A stretch of 64,000 nt of DNA from Candidatus Rokuibacteriota bacterium (GTDB taxonomy: Bacteria; Methylomirabilota; Methylomirabilia; Rokubacteriales; CSP1-6), in assembly GCA_003220435.1 (NCBI GenBank), contig QHSL01000063.1, positions 1-64,000 of the forward strand. The letters are read 5' to 3'. The notes below the pieces were generated by a model. It had not been told where the DNA came from and did not search any database. It saw only the letters and a program-made list of their open reading frames with translations. Of this stretch, positions 7,413 to 14,989 are shown piece after piece. The position numbers and the translations under genes are program-made. Position 1 is the stretch's first letter, and each line of letters starts with the position of its first letter.

Positions 7413-8558
7413 ATGAGGGCCGGTTTGAAAGCGTGGGACGCCGATACGCACGTGAACCCTGCCGCGGAAGTCCTGGAGCGCTACGTCGATCCGAGCTTCC
7501 GCCCGCGCCTGGCCGAGCTGACGGCGCACCGCCACCCCGCCGGCCAGATAGGAGGCACCCCGGGGACCCACCAGTACCGGGTTGGCACCAAGTTCTACCG
7601 TCGTGTCCTCGGCGAGGCGAGCGCCCACGAGACGTTCACCGGGCGCGGGACCAACTGGCGGGGGACGAAGCAGCCACGGGCAGGGGTGCAGGATGATCTG
7701 GCCGAGAACCGCATCAAGGACATGGACGACGAGGGGACCGACGCGCATCTGCTGATCCCGACGTCGTGGGTCAGCGTGGTGGGCCTGCCCGACGTCGAGC
7801 TCGAGGTCGGGTTGATTCGGGCCTATCACCGTCACGCGGCGGACTTCTGCGGGAAGTTCCCGGGCCGCCTCAAGACGATGGTCGTGGCCTCGACCCGCAA
7901 CGTCGACGAGGCGGTGCGCGAGATCAAGCAATGGGGCACCTCGAAGTGGGCCGTCGCGGTGTGGCCACTGCTCGCCCCGGACATCCCGGTGGATCACCCT
8001 GACCTGGAGCCGATCTGGAAGGCCGCTCAGGAATACGATCTCGCGGTGATGCACCACAGCCTGACGTGGAATCCCCCGTACTTCCCGGGTTACCGGGATC
8101 TCTGGGACAACATCTTTCTCGGTCGCCTCGCCTCGCACCCCTGGGGCGGCATGCGCTTCATGGCCGCCTTCATCGGCGCCGGGATCATGGACCGCTATCC
8201 GAGCCTGCGCATGGGCATCCTCGAATGCGGTATGGGCTGGCTGCCGTTCTGGGCCAAGCGCATGGACGAGCAGGCGGTTTACGTCGGCGGTACCGCGCCG
8301 CTCAAGCACGCCCCCAGCGAGTACATGACGAGCGGGCGGTTCTTCTGTTCCATCGAGCACCACGAAGGCGAGGACATGTTCAACTACGTCCGAAGCGTCC
8401 TCGGCGACGACGTCCTCATGTACGCCTCGGACTATCCGCACTCGGAGTGCCAGTTCCCGAACTCCGTCGACAACGTCCTGAAGTGGACGAGCCTCAAGCC
8501 GGAAACGCAGCGCAAGCTCCTGTGGGACAATGCAGCCAGGTTCTACAAAGAGACCTGA
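7413..8558 (+). CDS. Amidohydrolase family protein (ACMSD-like)
   Basis: 381 residues, close paralog in layout of the gene at 4744: WDADTHVNP start motif, LAVMHHSLTWNPPYFPGYRD in the middle, LMYASDYPHSE near the C-terminus and a WDNAARFY ending. The shared YFPGYRDxWDN segment shows that the two belong to the same subfamily. It lies 11 bp after the VOC gene with AAAGGAGGAGC as Shine-Dalgarno. Likely reaction: metal-dependent hydrolysis or decarboxylation of a ring-fission product; substrate unknown. Confidence 0.88.
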   Translation: MRAGLKAWDADTHVNPAAEVLERYVDPSFRPRLAELTAHRHPAGQIGGTPGTHQYRVGTKFYRRVLGEASAHETFTGRGTNWRGTKQPRAGVQDDLAENRIKDMDDEGTDAHLLIPTSWVSVVGLPDVELEVGLIRAYHRHAADFCGKFPGRLKTMVVASTRNVDEAVREIKQWGTSKWAVAVWPLLAPDIPVDHPDLEPIWKAAQEYDLAVMHHSLTWNPPYFPGYRDLWDNIFLGRLASHPWGGMRFMAAFIGAGIMDRYPSLRMGILECGMGWLPFWAKRMDEQAVYVGGTAPLKHAPSEYMTSGRFFCSIEHHEGEDMFNYVRSVLGDDVLMYASDYPHSECQFPNSVDNVLKWTSLKPETQRKLLWDNAARFYKET

Positions 8559-8588
8559 ACGATGACGTCACGCCGGGGGTGACTGAAG

Positions 8589-9086
8589 ATGTCTGAGATC
8601 AGCGGACTGGGCCACGTCGGGCTCTACTGCAACGACCTGAAACGCATGCGCGACTTCTACTCGGGCGTCCTGGGCCTCACGATCAGCGACGAGGACCCGG
8701 GGCGGGGCATCTGCTTCCTGAGCGCCGCACCCGAGGCCGAGCATCACGAGCTGGCGCTCGTCCAGGCCAAGGAGCCGGCGCAGAAGACACACAACGTGCA
8801 GCAGGTCTCGTTCAAGGTGAAGAGCCTGGACGGTGTGCGCAACTTCTATCACCGGCTCCAGAAGGAAGGCCTGAAGATCGACCGCACCGTGACGCACGGG
8901 ATCGCGTGCAGCGTCTACTTCTACGATCCCGAGGACAATCGGGTCGAGCTCTACTACACGACCCCGTACCAGGTGCGGCAGCCGTTCGGCGAGCACATCG
9001 ATCTGGACGAGCCCGACGAGAAGCTCCTGGCCTTCGCGCAGTCGTTCGAGGAGAAGAAGGGACCGCCTCGCGGCGCCCAGGCCTGA
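8589..9086 (+). CDS. VOC family protein, extradiol-dioxygenase-like
   Basis: 165 residues. His in SGLGHVGLYCND and Glu in DNRVELYY match two of the three iron ligands of type I extradiol dioxygenases, but the strand that normally carries the second His reads NVQQVSFKV, so Gln stands at that place. The rest (DFYSGVLGLTISDEDPGRG, VYFYDPEDNRVELYY) is typical. A C-terminal extension of ~25 charged residues follows. Third gene of the plus-strand VOC-amidohydrolase operon. Confidence 0.82.
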   Translation: MSEISGLGHVGLYCNDLKRMRDFYSGVLGLTISDEDPGRGICFLSAAPEAEHHELALVQAKEPAQKTHNVQQVSFKVKSLDGVRNFYHRLQKEGLKIDRTVTHGIACSVYFYDPEDNRVELYYTTPYQVRQPFGEHIDLDEPDEKLLAFAQSFEEKKGPPRGAQA

Positions 9087-9155
9087 CGCCCGGGCACCCG
9101 CTGCCTGAAATAATCCTCGGGCGTCGCCCGTACTTCCTGGCAGACGGCGAGGAGT

Positions 9156-9722
9156 GTGGCAGCAACCCAGGGCTCGGATGCGGACAACCGGCGAGCAGAG
9201 TTTGAGCTTGCGCGTCGCGCCCGCCGCGGCGATGCGGCGGCCTTCGACGAGCTGGTGCTCCGCTTTCACCGGCCCGTCCATCGCTTCTGCTGGCGACTGC
9301 TCCGATCCCCCGACGCCGAGGATCTCGCGCAGGACACGTTCGTCCGGGCTTTCGTCCATTTCGAGCGGTTCGATCCGGAGCGACCGGTTCTGCCGTGGCT
9401 CATCGCCATCGCTCGCCGGCTTTGCGTGGACGTGCTGCGACGGCGAAAGATGATGACCAACGTGGAGGTGCCGGTCACCAGCCCGCCGGCGCCAGGGCCC
9501 GAGGGCGAGGCCTCGCTGCGCGAGCAGCTGGCGCGTCTCGATCGGGCGCTCGCCGATCTGGACGAGGGGCCGAGGGAGGCCATCGTCCTCTTCCACATCG
9601 AAGAAATGTCGTACCGGGACATCGCGGTGGCTCTCGAGGTGCCGATAGGCACGGTGATGACGTGGCTCCATCGCGGCCGCGCCCGGCTCAAGAGGACGCT
9701 GGAAGGCGCGCCCTTCGCATGA
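9156..9722 (+). CDS. RNA polymerase sigma factor, sigma-70 ECF type
   Basis: 188 residues from a GTG start preceded by GGCGAGGAG. Region 2 is around residues 20-85 (FDELVLRFHRPVHRF, then DAEDLAQDTFVRAF with the -10-recognising helix), and region 4 around 125-180 (PREAIVLFHIEEMSYRDIA, then VPIGTVMTWLHRGRARLK helix-turn-helix). No region 1 or 3, as expected for ECF. It overlaps the next gene by 4 bp. The partner small membrane protein and the STN-solenoid protein downstream suggest an envelope-signal-controlled regulon. Confidence 0.93.
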   Translation: MAATQGSDADNRRAEFELARRARRGDAAAFDELVLRFHRPVHRFCWRLLRSPDAEDLAQDTFVRAFVHFERFDPERPVLPWLIAIARRLCVDVLRRRKMMTNVEVPVTSPPAPGPEGEASLREQLARLDRALADLDEGPREAIVLFHIEEMSYRDIAVALEVPIGTVMTWLHRGRARLKRTLEGAPFA

Positions 9723-10114
9723 GCCGCCGAGCCGACGAGAGCGATGAGCTCACCAGCCTGCTTCAGGCGCTTCCCGCGCCGGAGCCGTCGGCCGAGCTCC
9801 TTGCCGGCGCGCGGCGCCGATATCTCGAGGCGATCGAAGCCCGCGATCGGCGCGCGGTCTTCACCGGCCTCGCGGCCGCGGTCGTCGGGCTCGTGGTGAT
9901 CGCCACCCTGCTGACGACCACCGTCGAGCCGGCCGCCCTCATCGCTTGGCTCGCGGAGGCCGCGGCCGACCTTGCCAGATGGGCGGCCGGCGTCGGCGTC
10001 GTCATCGACCTCGTGCCCCCGAGCATCTGGACGTCGGTCCTGCTGGGCTCCACCGTGTCCGTCCTGTCACTGGTCCTCATCGCCCGGGCACGATCCCTGA
10101 CGCTCCTGAAATAA
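9719..10114 (+). CDS. Small membrane protein, probable anti-sigma partner
   Basis: 131 residues, start overlapping the sigma stop (ATGA). The N-terminal ~45 residues are soluble and helical (DELTSLLQALPAPEPSAELL), followed by two hydrophobic segments (VFTGLAAAVVGLVVIATLL and, near the end, SVLLGSTVSVLSLVLIA). The arrangement resembles that of short anti-sigma factors with a cytoplasmic sigma-binding part and membrane anchor, but there is no HxxxCxxC zinc motif. The function is inferred only from the gene pair. Confidence 0.6.
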   Translation: MSRRADESDELTSLLQALPAPEPSAELLAGARRRYLEAIEARDRRAVFTGLAAAVVGLVVIATLLTTTVEPAALIAWLAEAAADLARWAAGVGVVIDLVPPSIWTSVLLGSTVSVLSLVLIARARSLTLLK

Positions 10115-10156
10115 GGCGAGCGCTCGACCGTACTCTCGGGCGAAGGGAGATCGGAC

Positions 10157-11338
10157 ATGAGCGCAGCCAAGCTGATCGTCGTTCTCGCCGTCGCTCTCGT
10201 GCTTCTCCCGGGCCTCGCCTGGGCGGCCACGCCGGCCGGCGGGCGGCTGGAGGGTCGCCTTCCCGACAGCGCGCCCATCGTCTCCATCGACCAGCCACGC
10301 GGCACCGTCCTCGACGCGCTGAGCGCGATCGCCAAGCAGACGGGCTGGAGCCTCGTAGTTACCGCTCCCGAGAGTGCGACCACGCGCGCGCTCAGCCTCC
10401 ATGTCTCGAAGCGTCCCGTCGGCGAGGTACTCGATCTGATCCTCGAGGCGGGCTCGCTCCGGGCCTCGTTCGCTGACGGCGTCCTCCGGGTTCGCGAGGA
10501 CGTCACCGCAGTGTCAGGCGATTCCTGGCGCGAGCGCCGCCGTGAGCGACGCGGTCGGCACGGATCCGAGCGCGTGGTGTTCGGCCACTCGCTCACGGTC
10601 GGCGCGAACGAGACCGTCGACAAGGCCGTGGCCATCGGCGGCTCCATCACGATCGCGGGCCACGTACAACGAGATGCGGTGGCGATCGGTGGCTCAGTCA
10701 CGCTCCAGCCAGGCGCCCGCGTCGACGGTGATGCGGTTGCGATCGGCGGAGCCGTGTCGGTCGCGGAGGGCGCGACGCTCGAAGGCGACAACGTGAGTCT
10801 CGGCGGGGCGATCCCGACGACGGTCGGCTCGGGGATCCGCTGGGTGGTTGGCGGGCCTCACATGTTCTCGATGTTCAGCTTCGCCTCGCGGCTGACGCGC
10901 GCCGTGCTGCTGTTCGTCGTCGCGTTGCTCATCGCGGTCGCCTTCCCCGGAGCCGTGACGCGCATCGGGGCGTACCTGGTCAATCGGCCCGGGCTCTCGG
11001 CGCTCGGCGGCGTCGCGCTCCTCCTGGGATTCGTGCCGCTCGTCTTCCTGCTGGCCGTGACGATCATCGGCATCCCGCTGATCCCCGTGGCGGTGATATC
11101 CCTTGTCGCCCTCCTGCTCTTCGGGTTCACGGTCTCCGCCGGATGGCTCGGCGAGAAGCTGCCGTTTCTGCGAGAGAACAAGACGCCCCTCAGGACGGTC
11201 GCCCTCGGAGGCGTTGTCCTCGTCCTGGTTGGTCTCATTCCCTGGATCGGGACCGTGGTAGTCGTCCTCGCGGCCGTGGTGGCCGCCGGGGCGACGCTGC
11301 TCTCCAGGTTCGGCCGGAGAGCGGAGGTCGCGGCCTAG
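10157..11338 (+). CDS. STN-domain / beta-solenoid / membrane protein
   Basis: 393 residues with an unusual order. A signal peptide (residues 1-24, VVLAVALVLLPGLAWA) is followed by an STN-like domain (about 43-115: VLDALSAIAKQTGWSLVVTA, then PVGEVLDLILEAGSL), a basic linker, and then short repeats with the register VAIGGSITIAGHVQRD / VAIGGSVTLQPGARVDGD / VAIGGAVSVAEGATLEGD (about 150-215), as in bactofilin-like beta-solenoids. The C-terminal ~150 residues hold about four membrane helices. STN domains work in secretins and in TonB transducers that signal to anti-sigma factors, which fits the sigma operon. Its TAG overlaps the TAG of the convergent gene (CTAG). Confidence 0.75.
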   Translation: MSAAKLIVVLAVALVLLPGLAWAATPAGGRLEGRLPDSAPIVSIDQPRGTVLDALSAIAKQTGWSLVVTAPESATTRALSLHVSKRPVGEVLDLILEAGSLRASFADGVLRVREDVTAVSGDSWRERRRERRGRHGSERVVFGHSLTVGANETVDKAVAIGGSITIAGHVQRDAVAIGGSVTLQPGARVDGDAVAIGGAVSVAEGATLEGDNVSLGGAIPTTVGSGIRWVVGGPHMFSMFSFASRLTRAVLLFVVALLIAVAFPGAVTRIGAYLVNRPGLSALGGVALLLGFVPLVFLLAVTIIGIPLIPVAVISLVALLLFGFTVSAGWLGEKLPFLRENKTPLRTVALGGVVLVLVGLIPWIGTVVVVLAAVVAAGATLLSRFGRRAEVAA

Positions 11339-12480
11339 CTCCAGAGCTGCTTCGTCGCCAGCCGCGCGCCCTCGGCCAGCGCCTGGAACTTCGCCCAGGC
11401 GATGGTCGGGTGGCCCACGCGCGTGCCGAGCCCACAGTCGGTCCCGGCCACGACGTTCTCCCGTCCCACCAGCTTCGCGTACCTCACCAGTCGCTCGGCG
11501 ACGAGCTCCGGATGCTCGATGAAATCGCTGTAGTGGCCCACGACGCCGGGCACGAGGAACTTGCCGGGCGGGAGCTTGACGGTCGCCCACACTCGCCACT
11601 CGTGCTCGTGACAGGGGTTCGACGCCTCGATCGAGTACGCGTCGGCCTGTACCTTGAGGATCAGGTCCACGATGTCGCGCAGCGGGATGTCGAAGCGGTG
11701 CGGGCCGTGATAGCTCCCCCAGCACATGTGGAAACGCACGCGGTCGGCGGGAATGTCGCGGAGCGCGTAGTTCAGCGCGTCGATACGGAGGTCTGCGAAC
11801 TTCCGGTACTCTCCGCCACTCATCTGCGGATGGATCTGCCAGGCGTCGGCCAGGTCGGGATCGTCGATCTGTAGGACGAGCCCGGCGTCGACGATCGCCC
11901 GGTATTCCTCGCGCATCGCGTCGGCGATCGCGAACAGATAGGCCTCGTCGGTCGGGTAGTGCTCGTTGCGCAGCCAGTGCTCGATCGTGCCGGGCGCGAC
12001 CGCGGGCAGGTACGCCTCCTCGACGCGCACGCCGCGCAGCGCCGCGCGCAGGTTCTCGATGTCCGCCCGCACGGCCTCCGCTCCGATGTACCGGATGCGC
12101 CCCGTGCACAGCACCGGCTGCTGGCCGGCGCCGCGGAAGGTCATCCGGCCGGCGAAATACTCCGGGAACTTCTCGGCGTCGCGGCCGAAGATCAACTGGC
12201 GCGCGAGTTGCCGGCCGGGCCGGGCCTCGAATCCGCTGATCCGCTCGCGGACGTAGTCGGTGAAGTTGGGCTTGCTGAGCTCGCCGTCGTTGACGCTGTC
12301 GAGCCCGGCCTCGACCTGCAGGCGGACGACCTCGGCCACGGCCGTGGGCAGGCGGCGGGCCAGCGCCTCGCGGTCGTAGGGCTCACCGGCGGCCTTTGCG
12401 GCGATCAGCGCCTTGACATCGTCCGGCCGCGGTAGGCTGCCGGCATGCGTCGTCAGAATCCGGCTGGTGCTGCGCTTCAT
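11335..12480 (-). CDS. MetE-like cobalamin-independent methionine synthase family protein
   Basis: 381 residues, matching the C-terminal catalytic half of MetE. TTHAGSLPRP at the N-terminus and GLDSVNDGELSKPNFTDYV are typical. Zinc ligands are visible: His and Cys in RFHMCWG, Glu in SIEASNPCHEHEW, and Cys in VAGTDCGLGTRV. Free-standing proteins like this transfer methyl groups between small carriers and thiols; true methionine synthesis is uncertain without the N-terminal domain. I use the second ATG (12480) because GGAGG at 12487-12491 is correctly spaced for it and abuts the first. Confidence 0.85.
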   Translation of the reverse strand: MKRSTSRILTTHAGSLPRPDDVKALIAAKAAGEPYDREALARRLPTAVAEVVRLQVEAGLDSVNDGELSKPNFTDYVRERISGFEARPGRQLARQLIFGRDAEKFPEYFAGRMTFRGAGQQPVLCTGRIRYIGAEAVRADIENLRAALRGVRVEEAYLPAVAPGTIEHWLRNEHYPTDEAYLFAIADAMREEYRAIVDAGLVLQIDDPDLADAWQIHPQMSGGEYRKFADLRIDALNYALRDIPADRVRFHMCWGSYHGPHRFDIPLRDIVDLILKVQADAYSIEASNPCHEHEWRVWATVKLPPGKFLVPGVVGHYSDFIEHPELVAERLVRYAKLVGRENVVAGTDCGLGTRVGHPTIAWAKFQALAEGARLATKQLWS

Positions 12481-12512
12481 GGCCATCCTCCTCGCTTGCG
12501 GCGGTCACGAGG

Positions 12513-12526
12513 GAGAGTGTACTCTC
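12513..12526. promoter_or_regulatory. Inverted repeat in divergent spacer
   Basis: GAGAGT-GT-ACTCTC, a perfect 6-bp inverted repeat, lies in the 54-bp gap between the MetE-like gene and the LLM gene. TACTCT at its right edge is also a candidate -10 for the LLM gene, whose ATG follows 9 nt later without a Shine-Dalgarno. It could be an operator for both genes. Confidence 0.4.
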
Positions 12527-12534
12527 GCCGCACG

Positions 12535-13560
12535 ATGCCGACGGCGATGCAGTTCGGCCTGATGATGCGCGCGCAGTTCCCGGCCGGGGACGACATGCAA
12601 GCGCGCTTCCGCGAGCTCGCCGAGCAGGCGCGGCTGGCCGACCAGCTCGGCTATGCCTCGATCACCAACGGCATGCACTACAGCAGCGCCCCGTGGCAGG
12701 ACCTGCAGCAGATGCCGTTCCTCTGTCGGATCATGGCCGAGGCGCCGCACGTGCGCATCAACTTCGGGCTCGTGCTGCTCTCGCTCCACAAGCCGCTGGA
12801 CGTCGCCGAGCAGATCGCGACCGCCGACGTCTTGAGTGGCGGCAAGGTGATCTTCGGCGCCGCCCTCGGCTATCGTGACGTCGAGTTCCTCGCCTTCGGC
12901 ACGACGCAGAAGGAGCGGGTCAAGCGCTTCGAGGAGAACCTGGAAGCGGTCAAGCGGTTGTGGACCGAGGACACGGTGGACATGGTCGGCTCGCACTTCA
13001 CGCTGGCCGGCGCCGCCGCGTCCATCAAGCCCGTGCAGAAGCCCCACCCGCCGATCTGGATCGGCGCCAACGCCGATCCAGCGATCCGTCGCGCGGCGCG
13101 GCTCGGCGACTGCTGGTACGTCAACCCGCACAACCGCATCGACACGATCGTGCGCCAGGTCGACCTCTACCGAAAGGCGCTCGACGAGGACGGCAAGCCG
13201 TTCCCGGCTGAGTTCCCGGCGCGCCGCGAGGTGTTCGTGGCGAAGTCTCGCAGCGAGGCGATCAGGCTGTGCGGCCCGTTCCTGGCCGCGAAGTACCGCG
13301 CCTACGATCAATGGGGGCAGGGCCGGGCGATGCCCGAGGGAGACAACGATCTCGGCGTCGGCTTCGGCGAGCTGATCCGCGACCGGTTCCTGATCGGCTC
13401 GCCGGACGAGGTGGCCGAGCAGATGCTGACGCTCAACCGCGCCACCGGCATCAACCACCTGGTCATGAGCGTGCAGTGGCCTGGGATGGCGCAGAGCGTG
13501 GTGCTCGACGAGCTGCACATGCTAGCCGAGGAAGTATTTCCGCGGGTACGGCAAGGTTAA
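12535..13560 (+). CDS. LLM class flavin-dependent oxidoreductase
   Basis: 341 residues. Strand 1 is MQFGLMMRAQFP; QARLADQLGYASITNGMHY is the following helix-strand. The family motif is GGKVIFGAALGYRDVEF and the cofactor loop KPHPPIWIGANADPAIRRAARLGD. Length and the FLIGSPDEVAEQML segment resemble FMN-linked or F420-linked monooxygenases that act on small hydrophobic or sulfonated compounds. The in-frame ORF extends further upstream but reaches into the divergent gene. RidA follows 18 bp later. Confidence 0.87.
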   Translation: MPTAMQFGLMMRAQFPAGDDMQARFRELAEQARLADQLGYASITNGMHYSSAPWQDLQQMPFLCRIMAEAPHVRINFGLVLLSLHKPLDVAEQIATADVLSGGKVIFGAALGYRDVEFLAFGTTQKERVKRFEENLEAVKRLWTEDTVDMVGSHFTLAGAAASIKPVQKPHPPIWIGANADPAIRRAARLGDCWYVNPHNRIDTIVRQVDLYRKALDEDGKPFPAEFPARREVFVAKSRSEAIRLCGPFLAAKYRAYDQWGQGRAMPEGDNDLGVGFGELIRDRFLIGSPDEVAEQMLTLNRATGINHLVMSVQWPGMAQSVVLDELHMLAEEVFPRVRQG

Positions 13561-13578
13561 CCCTGCAAAGGAGACGAC

Positions 13579-13965
13579 ATGCCCAAGAAAGAGATCATCC
13601 AGGTCACGCCGGCTGCGCCAAATCCCAACCTGTCGCCGGCCACCAGGTTCGGCAACCTCGTGTTCGTGTCGGGCCAGACCGGGCGGCATCCGGTCACCGG
13701 CGAGGTGGGCAAGGACATCCGCGAGCAGACGCGCAACATCCTGGAGCGGATCAAGCAGATCCTGGCCGCTGCCGGCACGTCGCTCGACAACGTGCTGACC
13801 GCGACGACCTATGTCACCAGGCGGGACGACGTGCCCGCCTACAACGAGGAGTACGCGAAGTACTTTCCGAACAACAAGCCGGCCCGCACCACCGTGACGG
13901 TGGCGTCGCTGAACTCGCCCGAGCTGCTGATCGAGATCACCGTCACGGCCTGTATCCCGAGCTGA
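13579..13965 (+). CDS. ridA: RidA family enamine/imine deaminase
   Basis: 128 residues, the standard RidA (YjgF/UK114) size. FGNLVFVSGQTGRHPVTGE is the usual N-terminal strand block, and KPARTTVTVASL carries the Arg that binds the carboxylate of the enamine substrate; the final IEITVTAC is typical. RidA proteins hydrolyse reactive 2-aminoacrylate or other imines; relatives serve in catabolic operons (e.g. pyrimidine RutC). Coupled here to an LLM oxidoreductase, which recalls the rut pathway pairing, though no other rut gene is present. Confidence 0.9.
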   Translation: MPKKEIIQVTPAAPNPNLSPATRFGNLVFVSGQTGRHPVTGEVGKDIREQTRNILERIKQILAAAGTSLDNVLTATTYVTRRDDVPAYNEEYAKYFPNNKPARTTVTVASLNSPELLIEITVTACIPS

Positions 13966-13972
13966 CGCGGCG

Positions 13973-14980
13973 TCAGGCGGGCACGCGGAGAGCGCGCGCG
14001 GCGGGCAACACGTCCGCCAGCGCGCGCTCGAGTTGATGCTTCTGGTTCCACGACGCGAAGCGCAGGATCGGCGTCGTGCAGCCGGCGTCGACGTATGACC
14101 TGATCTTGTCGACGACGGCCGCGGGCGGCCCGTACGCGAGCCAGCCCTCGATGTACTCGCGGGTCATGGCCGGACTGTAGTAGGTGTGCAGGAACTTGAC
14201 CGCCTCCTCGAACGCGGCGCTGTGGTCCTCGTTGATGTTGACCATCAGGTGCAGCGCGGCCTCCATCGACTCGGTCGGTCGCCGGGCTTCGCTCGCGACG
14301 CCCCGGATCAGCGCCCAGCGCTCCTTGAAGCGCGCGGCCGGTGTGTTGTCGGTCATCCAGCCGTCGGCCATGAGCCCCACGCGCCGCAGCGCCCGGTCCG
14401 CGATGCGCGGCGCAGTCAGCTCGGGCTTGGGGTTGGTCGCGATCCAGATCGGCGGGCACGGCTTCTGGACTGGCTTCGGCTCGAGTGTGAGGTCACGGAA
14501 CCGATAGAACCGGCCCGCGTGGCTCACCCGAGCCTCGGTCCAGAGCTTTCGGAGGATCGTGATCCCCTCCTCGAGCCTGGGCCCACGGTCGGCGAGCTTC
14601 ACGTTGAACGGCTCGAACTCGGCCTCGGCCTTCTCGCGCGGGAGGCTGCCGCCCACGCACGCGCCGAGGATCATCCGACCGCTCGACACGTGATCGAGCG
14701 CCGCCCACTGGGCGGCGAGGAACAGCGGATCGCGGAGCGGAAACGTCGAGAGGCAGCAGGTGCCGAGGCGGACGCGCCGGGTGCGCGCGGCGATCGCCGA
14801 GAGCAGCACGAGGGACTCGAGGCGAGGCTTGGCGAACAGGCTGTCGCCCACCCAGATGGAGTCGATGACGCCGGACGCGTCGGCCTGCTCCGAGACCGCC
14901 AGCAGCTCGTCGACGCTCGTCGCCCCGAAGAGCACGCCCCGATTGGGTAGGCTCAAGCCGTATCGTGGGGCGCGTTCCAT
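13973..14980 (-). CDS. LLM class flavin-dependent oxidoreductase
   Basis: 335 residues. Begins RYGLSLPNRGVLFG, with SGVIDSIWVGDSLFAKPRLE as the helix-strand following strand 1. GRMILGACVGGSLPREK and KPCPPIWIATNPKP are the family motifs. It lies 9 bp downstream of the acyl-CoA ligase on the same strand, so they form an operon; the pair could oxidise and then activate a carboxylic acid, or the reverse. Convergent with ridA. Confidence 0.87.
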   Translation of the reverse strand: MERAPRYGLSLPNRGVLFGATSVDELLAVSEQADASGVIDSIWVGDSLFAKPRLESLVLLSAIAARTRRVRLGTCCLSTFPLRDPLFLAAQWAALDHVSSGRMILGACVGGSLPREKAEAEFEPFNVKLADRGPRLEEGITILRKLWTEARVSHAGRFYRFRDLTLEPKPVQKPCPPIWIATNPKPELTAPRIADRALRRVGLMADGWMTDNTPAARFKERWALIRGVASEARRPTESMEAALHLMVNINEDHSAAFEEAVKFLHTYYSPAMTREYIEGWLAYGPPAAVVDKIRSYVDAGCTTPILRFASWNQKHQLERALADVLPAARALRVPA

Positions 14981-14989
14981 GGTCGAAGC

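Noticed and set aside
13579-13965. Pyrimidine (rut) degradation locus based on LLM plus RidA pairing
   Set aside because: No RutB, RutD, RutE or RutF homolog is near, and the following genes are unrelated.
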